Shown: positions 62,465 to 64,000 of the stretch, in pieces
How positions within the stretch are numbered: the stretch's first letter is position 1
Layout of the letters: every line of letters begins with the position of its first letter
Position numbers and translations under genes: made by a program
Source: JABDLO01 sp035327565
GTDB taxonomy: Bacteria; Bacteroidota; Bacteroidia; Chitinophagales; Saprospiraceae
Direction: 5' to 3'
Assembly (NCBI GenBank): GCA_035327565.1
Contig: DAOLDB010000012.1
Location: 14,407-78,406, forward strand
Length of the DNA stretch: 64,000 nucleotides
The notes under the pieces: generated by a model
What the model was told of the DNA's origin: nothing
The model's database searches: none
What the model saw: the letters and a program-made list of their open reading frames with translations, nothing else

Positions 62465-63280
62465 ATGGGCAGTTGGGCTATTTATGGATTAGGCAATTTT
62501 TACTATACCGGTTCTTTTACTGCCTCATCAGATAAAAAATTGAAGAAAAATATCAAAACCATTGAAGGTTCATTAAATAAAGTCATGCAGCTACAGCCTC
62601 GCAGTTACGAATTCAGAACGGATGAATACAACTATATCCAATTGGCACAAGGACCACAATTCGGATTTATTGCCCAGGAAGTAGAAGGGATATTGCCTGA
62701 AATAGTTCACGAAGACACGCACGGCTTTGCTGATCCGCAAGCTTTGGAGGGCACTGAAATGTATGGCGACCCTACTGCTATCAAACTAAATATTAAAAGC
62801 ATGAGTTACATAAGCCTGATTCCTGTTTTGACCGGAGCTATCCAGGAACAGCAATCACTCATCGCAGGGCAAGAATCCGAAATTGTAACTCTGAAGAATC
62901 AATTAGACGCCAGAGATAACAGAATTACAGAGTTAGAATCCAGGCTTTCCAGGTTGGAAGTACTCATTGAAAATCAACTCAATCGCAGCAGTTTCAATCT
63001 TGAGAGAATTGACCAGATTCGCCTGGATCAAAATCAACCCAATCCTTTTTCAGGACATACCATCATACGGTACTATTTGCCAGAAAGCATAGAGCGCGCA
63101 CAAATGGTAATCACTGATGTAACAGGACGGACAATCCGCAGCATACTCTTGCCGGAAAAAGGTGAAGGAGAAGTAGAGATTACCACTACGGATCTTCCCG
63201 GCGGCACATATCAATACAGCATTGTGGTGGAAGGTCGTCCGGTGATCACCAAGCGAATGATATTGAGCAGGGGGAAGTAG
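62465..63280 (+). CDS. Orphan S74 chaperone domain with T9SS tail, N-terminus missing
   Basis: 271 residues, with no signal peptide. Residues about 20-110 are the intramolecular chaperone (peptidase S74) domain: SDKKLKKNIKTIEGSLNKVM, then QFGFIAQEVEGILPEIVHED. A coiled coil (about 120-180; SEIVTLKNQLDARDNRITEL) follows. Residues about 188-271 are a Por/T9SS type A sorting tail (DQNQPNPFSGHTIIRYYLPE ... GGTYQYSIVVEGRPVITK). S74 and T9SS tails normally end large exported proteins. Here the first 20 residues (GSWAIYGLGNFYYTGSFTAS) look like the end of a lost passenger. With TAA|ATG directly before, it is probably a remnant, unless it is translationally coupled and exported some other way. Confidence 0.75.
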   Translation: MGSWAIYGLGNFYYTGSFTASSDKKLKKNIKTIEGSLNKVMQLQPRSYEFRTDEYNYIQLAQGPQFGFIAQEVEGILPEIVHEDTHGFADPQALEGTEMYGDPTAIKLNIKSMSYISLIPVLTGAIQEQQSLIAGQESEIVTLKNQLDARDNRITELESRLSRLEVLIENQLNRSSFNLERIDQIRLDQNQPNPFSGHTIIRYYLPESIERAQMVITDVTGRTIRSILLPEKGEGEVEITTTDLPGGTYQYSIVVEGRPVITKRMILSRGK

Positions 63281-63337
63281 GAAGAATGATAACAGATATT
63301 GATTCAAACTCGAGTATTTTAGATATTAAGTAAATAA

Positions 63338-64000
63338 ATGATGAAAACTGAAAACAAAAGATTTAGAAAAATGGAACGGAGACAACTTATCCAGTTATGG
63401 ATTGGGATGGTTCTAATGACAATAGGGAGCAGTGTGTCAGCACAAATTGTTAAAGACACTATAAAGCCAGGTGATCCGGGGACAGCTGCTTTAAGTCATA
63501 CACTTACATTTCCCCCATATGTAAAAACGGTAAGCTTTGATCTCAGAGCAGGAGGTGGCGCTGCACACAACCTTTCACCCGGGGCAGGTCATGGAAGTGG
63601 TGGTGCTGCACATGCAAAAATCAGATATCAGGTTTGTGCCGGGGATACCTTCATGATCTATATTGGGTCAGGTGGTGATCCGGATGCCGTGGACGCGGAT
63701 CTGCGGGATGGAGGGTGGACAGAAGTTAAAAAAAAGGTAGGCACACAAATCACCAATGAGTACCGAGTAGAAGGAGGAAAAGGAGCAGAACCTCTGAATC
63801 CAGGTCAGGGAGGAAAATTATTTATTGAAGACACTTATATTGGAGGTCTGCCTGCAACCGTACTTTTCACTGCAATAGGAGGCGATGGTGGCTATGCAAC
63901 CAATGCAATGGGTGATCCAATTATGACTACTGGAGGATTGATGGATCCTGGCGCCCGTGGAGGAGGAGGTGGCGGATCGGGTGGACCAGGGGGATCATGT
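63338..64000 (+). CDS. Glycine-rich secreted protein, partial
   Basis: 221 codons to the window edge; the C-terminus is missing. The frame opens MMKTENKR; the ATG at codon 12 (MERRQLIQLWIGMVLMTIGS) starts a cleaner signal peptide. After SVSAQ come a beta-rich stretch (TLTFPPYVKTVSFDLRAGGG) and glycine-rich runs (GGGGGGSGGPGGSC at the edge). The pattern 'FdlrAgGG.~~~~~GG~~g~v' fits the glycine-rich domain of surface proteins. It is probably a large adhesin or matrix protein whose sorting tail lies beyond the window. Confidence 0.8.
   Translation, partial: MMKTENKRFRKMERRQLIQLWIGMVLMTIGSSVSAQIVKDTIKPGDPGTAALSHTLTFPPYVKTVSFDLRAGGGAAHNLSPGAGHGSGGAAHAKIRYQVCAGDTFMIYIGSGGDPDAVDADLRDGGWTEVKKKVGTQITNEYRVEGGKGAEPLNPGQGGKLFIEDTYIGGLPATVLFTAIGGDGGYATNAMGDPIMTTGGLMDPGARGGGGGGSGGPGGSC

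Overview
The window is chromosome from a Bacteroidota bacterium, most likely in the Saprospiria/Chitinophagia/Cytophagia range. The evidence is low GC with AT-rich intergenic DNA, very few Shine-Dalgarno sequences, many SPII lipoproteins, a Por/T9SS type A sorting tail, an OmpA lipoprotein, DUF5916, WG-repeat, DUF4403 and YwqK-like MORN proteins, a dimer-type GlyRS, and the tsaE-alanine dehydrogenase pair. I found no rRNA, tRNA, CRISPR array, insertion sequence or prophage. Both edges cut through large secreted proteins that run outwards.

Layout. 1-2.8 kb: the N-terminal 933 codons of a giant secreted adhesin-like protein (minus strand). 3.4-7.7 kb: an M20 amidohydrolase, a lipoprotein, a dienelactone hydrolase and a SET-domain protein. 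8-13.3 kb: a BNR/sortilin-like secreted protein, an SDR reductase and an OmpA lipoprotein ending at a strong terminator. 13.3-17 kb: DUF2007, NhaC-type antiporter, gamma-glutamyltransferase. 17-20.7 kb: a small glycan-type cluster (HTTM membrane protein, RmlC-like cupin, GT2, Gfo/Idh/MocA oxidoreductase). 20.7-22.7 kb: a gene graveyard with a collapsed DUF5916 pseudogene. 22.7-32 kb: MBL hydrolase, methylmalonyl-CoA epimerase, TSUP exporter, serine hydrolase, FAS1 protein, YkvA/DUF1232, thioredoxin-like and VanY-like proteins, SH3 lipoprotein. 32-36 kb: a bS21 cluster with two small unknown proteins, a CPBP-like protein, glycyl-tRNA synthetase and ProC. 36-43 kb: a zinc metalloprotease, QueE, RidA, a GmhB-like phosphatase, a MORN protein, a secreted two-module protein, a broken XRE regulator and an AraC regulator. 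43.4-44.8 kb: what looks like a decayed polymorphic toxin/immunity locus. 45-57 kb: beta-barrel, VOC, glucosaminidase-LysM, DUF937, PhzF, a WG-repeat plus beta-helix lipoprotein, Tat amine oxidase, DUF4403, adenosine deaminase-like and a cytochrome c-Tll0287-like fusion. 57-61 kb: gyrB, tsaE and alanine dehydrogenase. 61-64 kb: a YVTN/IPTL-CTERM protein abutting an N-terminally missing S74/T9SS tail, then a glycine-rich secreted protein.

Most of the window is housekeeping or envelope biology in short transcription units on both strands. The most unusual parts are the fused toxin/immunity remnant near 44 kb, the TAA|ATG junction between an IPTL-CTERM gene and an orphan S74/T9SS tail near 62.5 kb, the WG/beta-helix lipoprotein, the bS21 neighbourhood, and a 97-bp intergenic repeat present twice 25 kb apart (about 89% identical by hand alignment). 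I see no convincing complete new defence or biosynthetic system. Where an ATG lay just inside a longer frame opened by TTG or GTG, I usually chose the ATG; three genes appear to use TTG or GTG starts.
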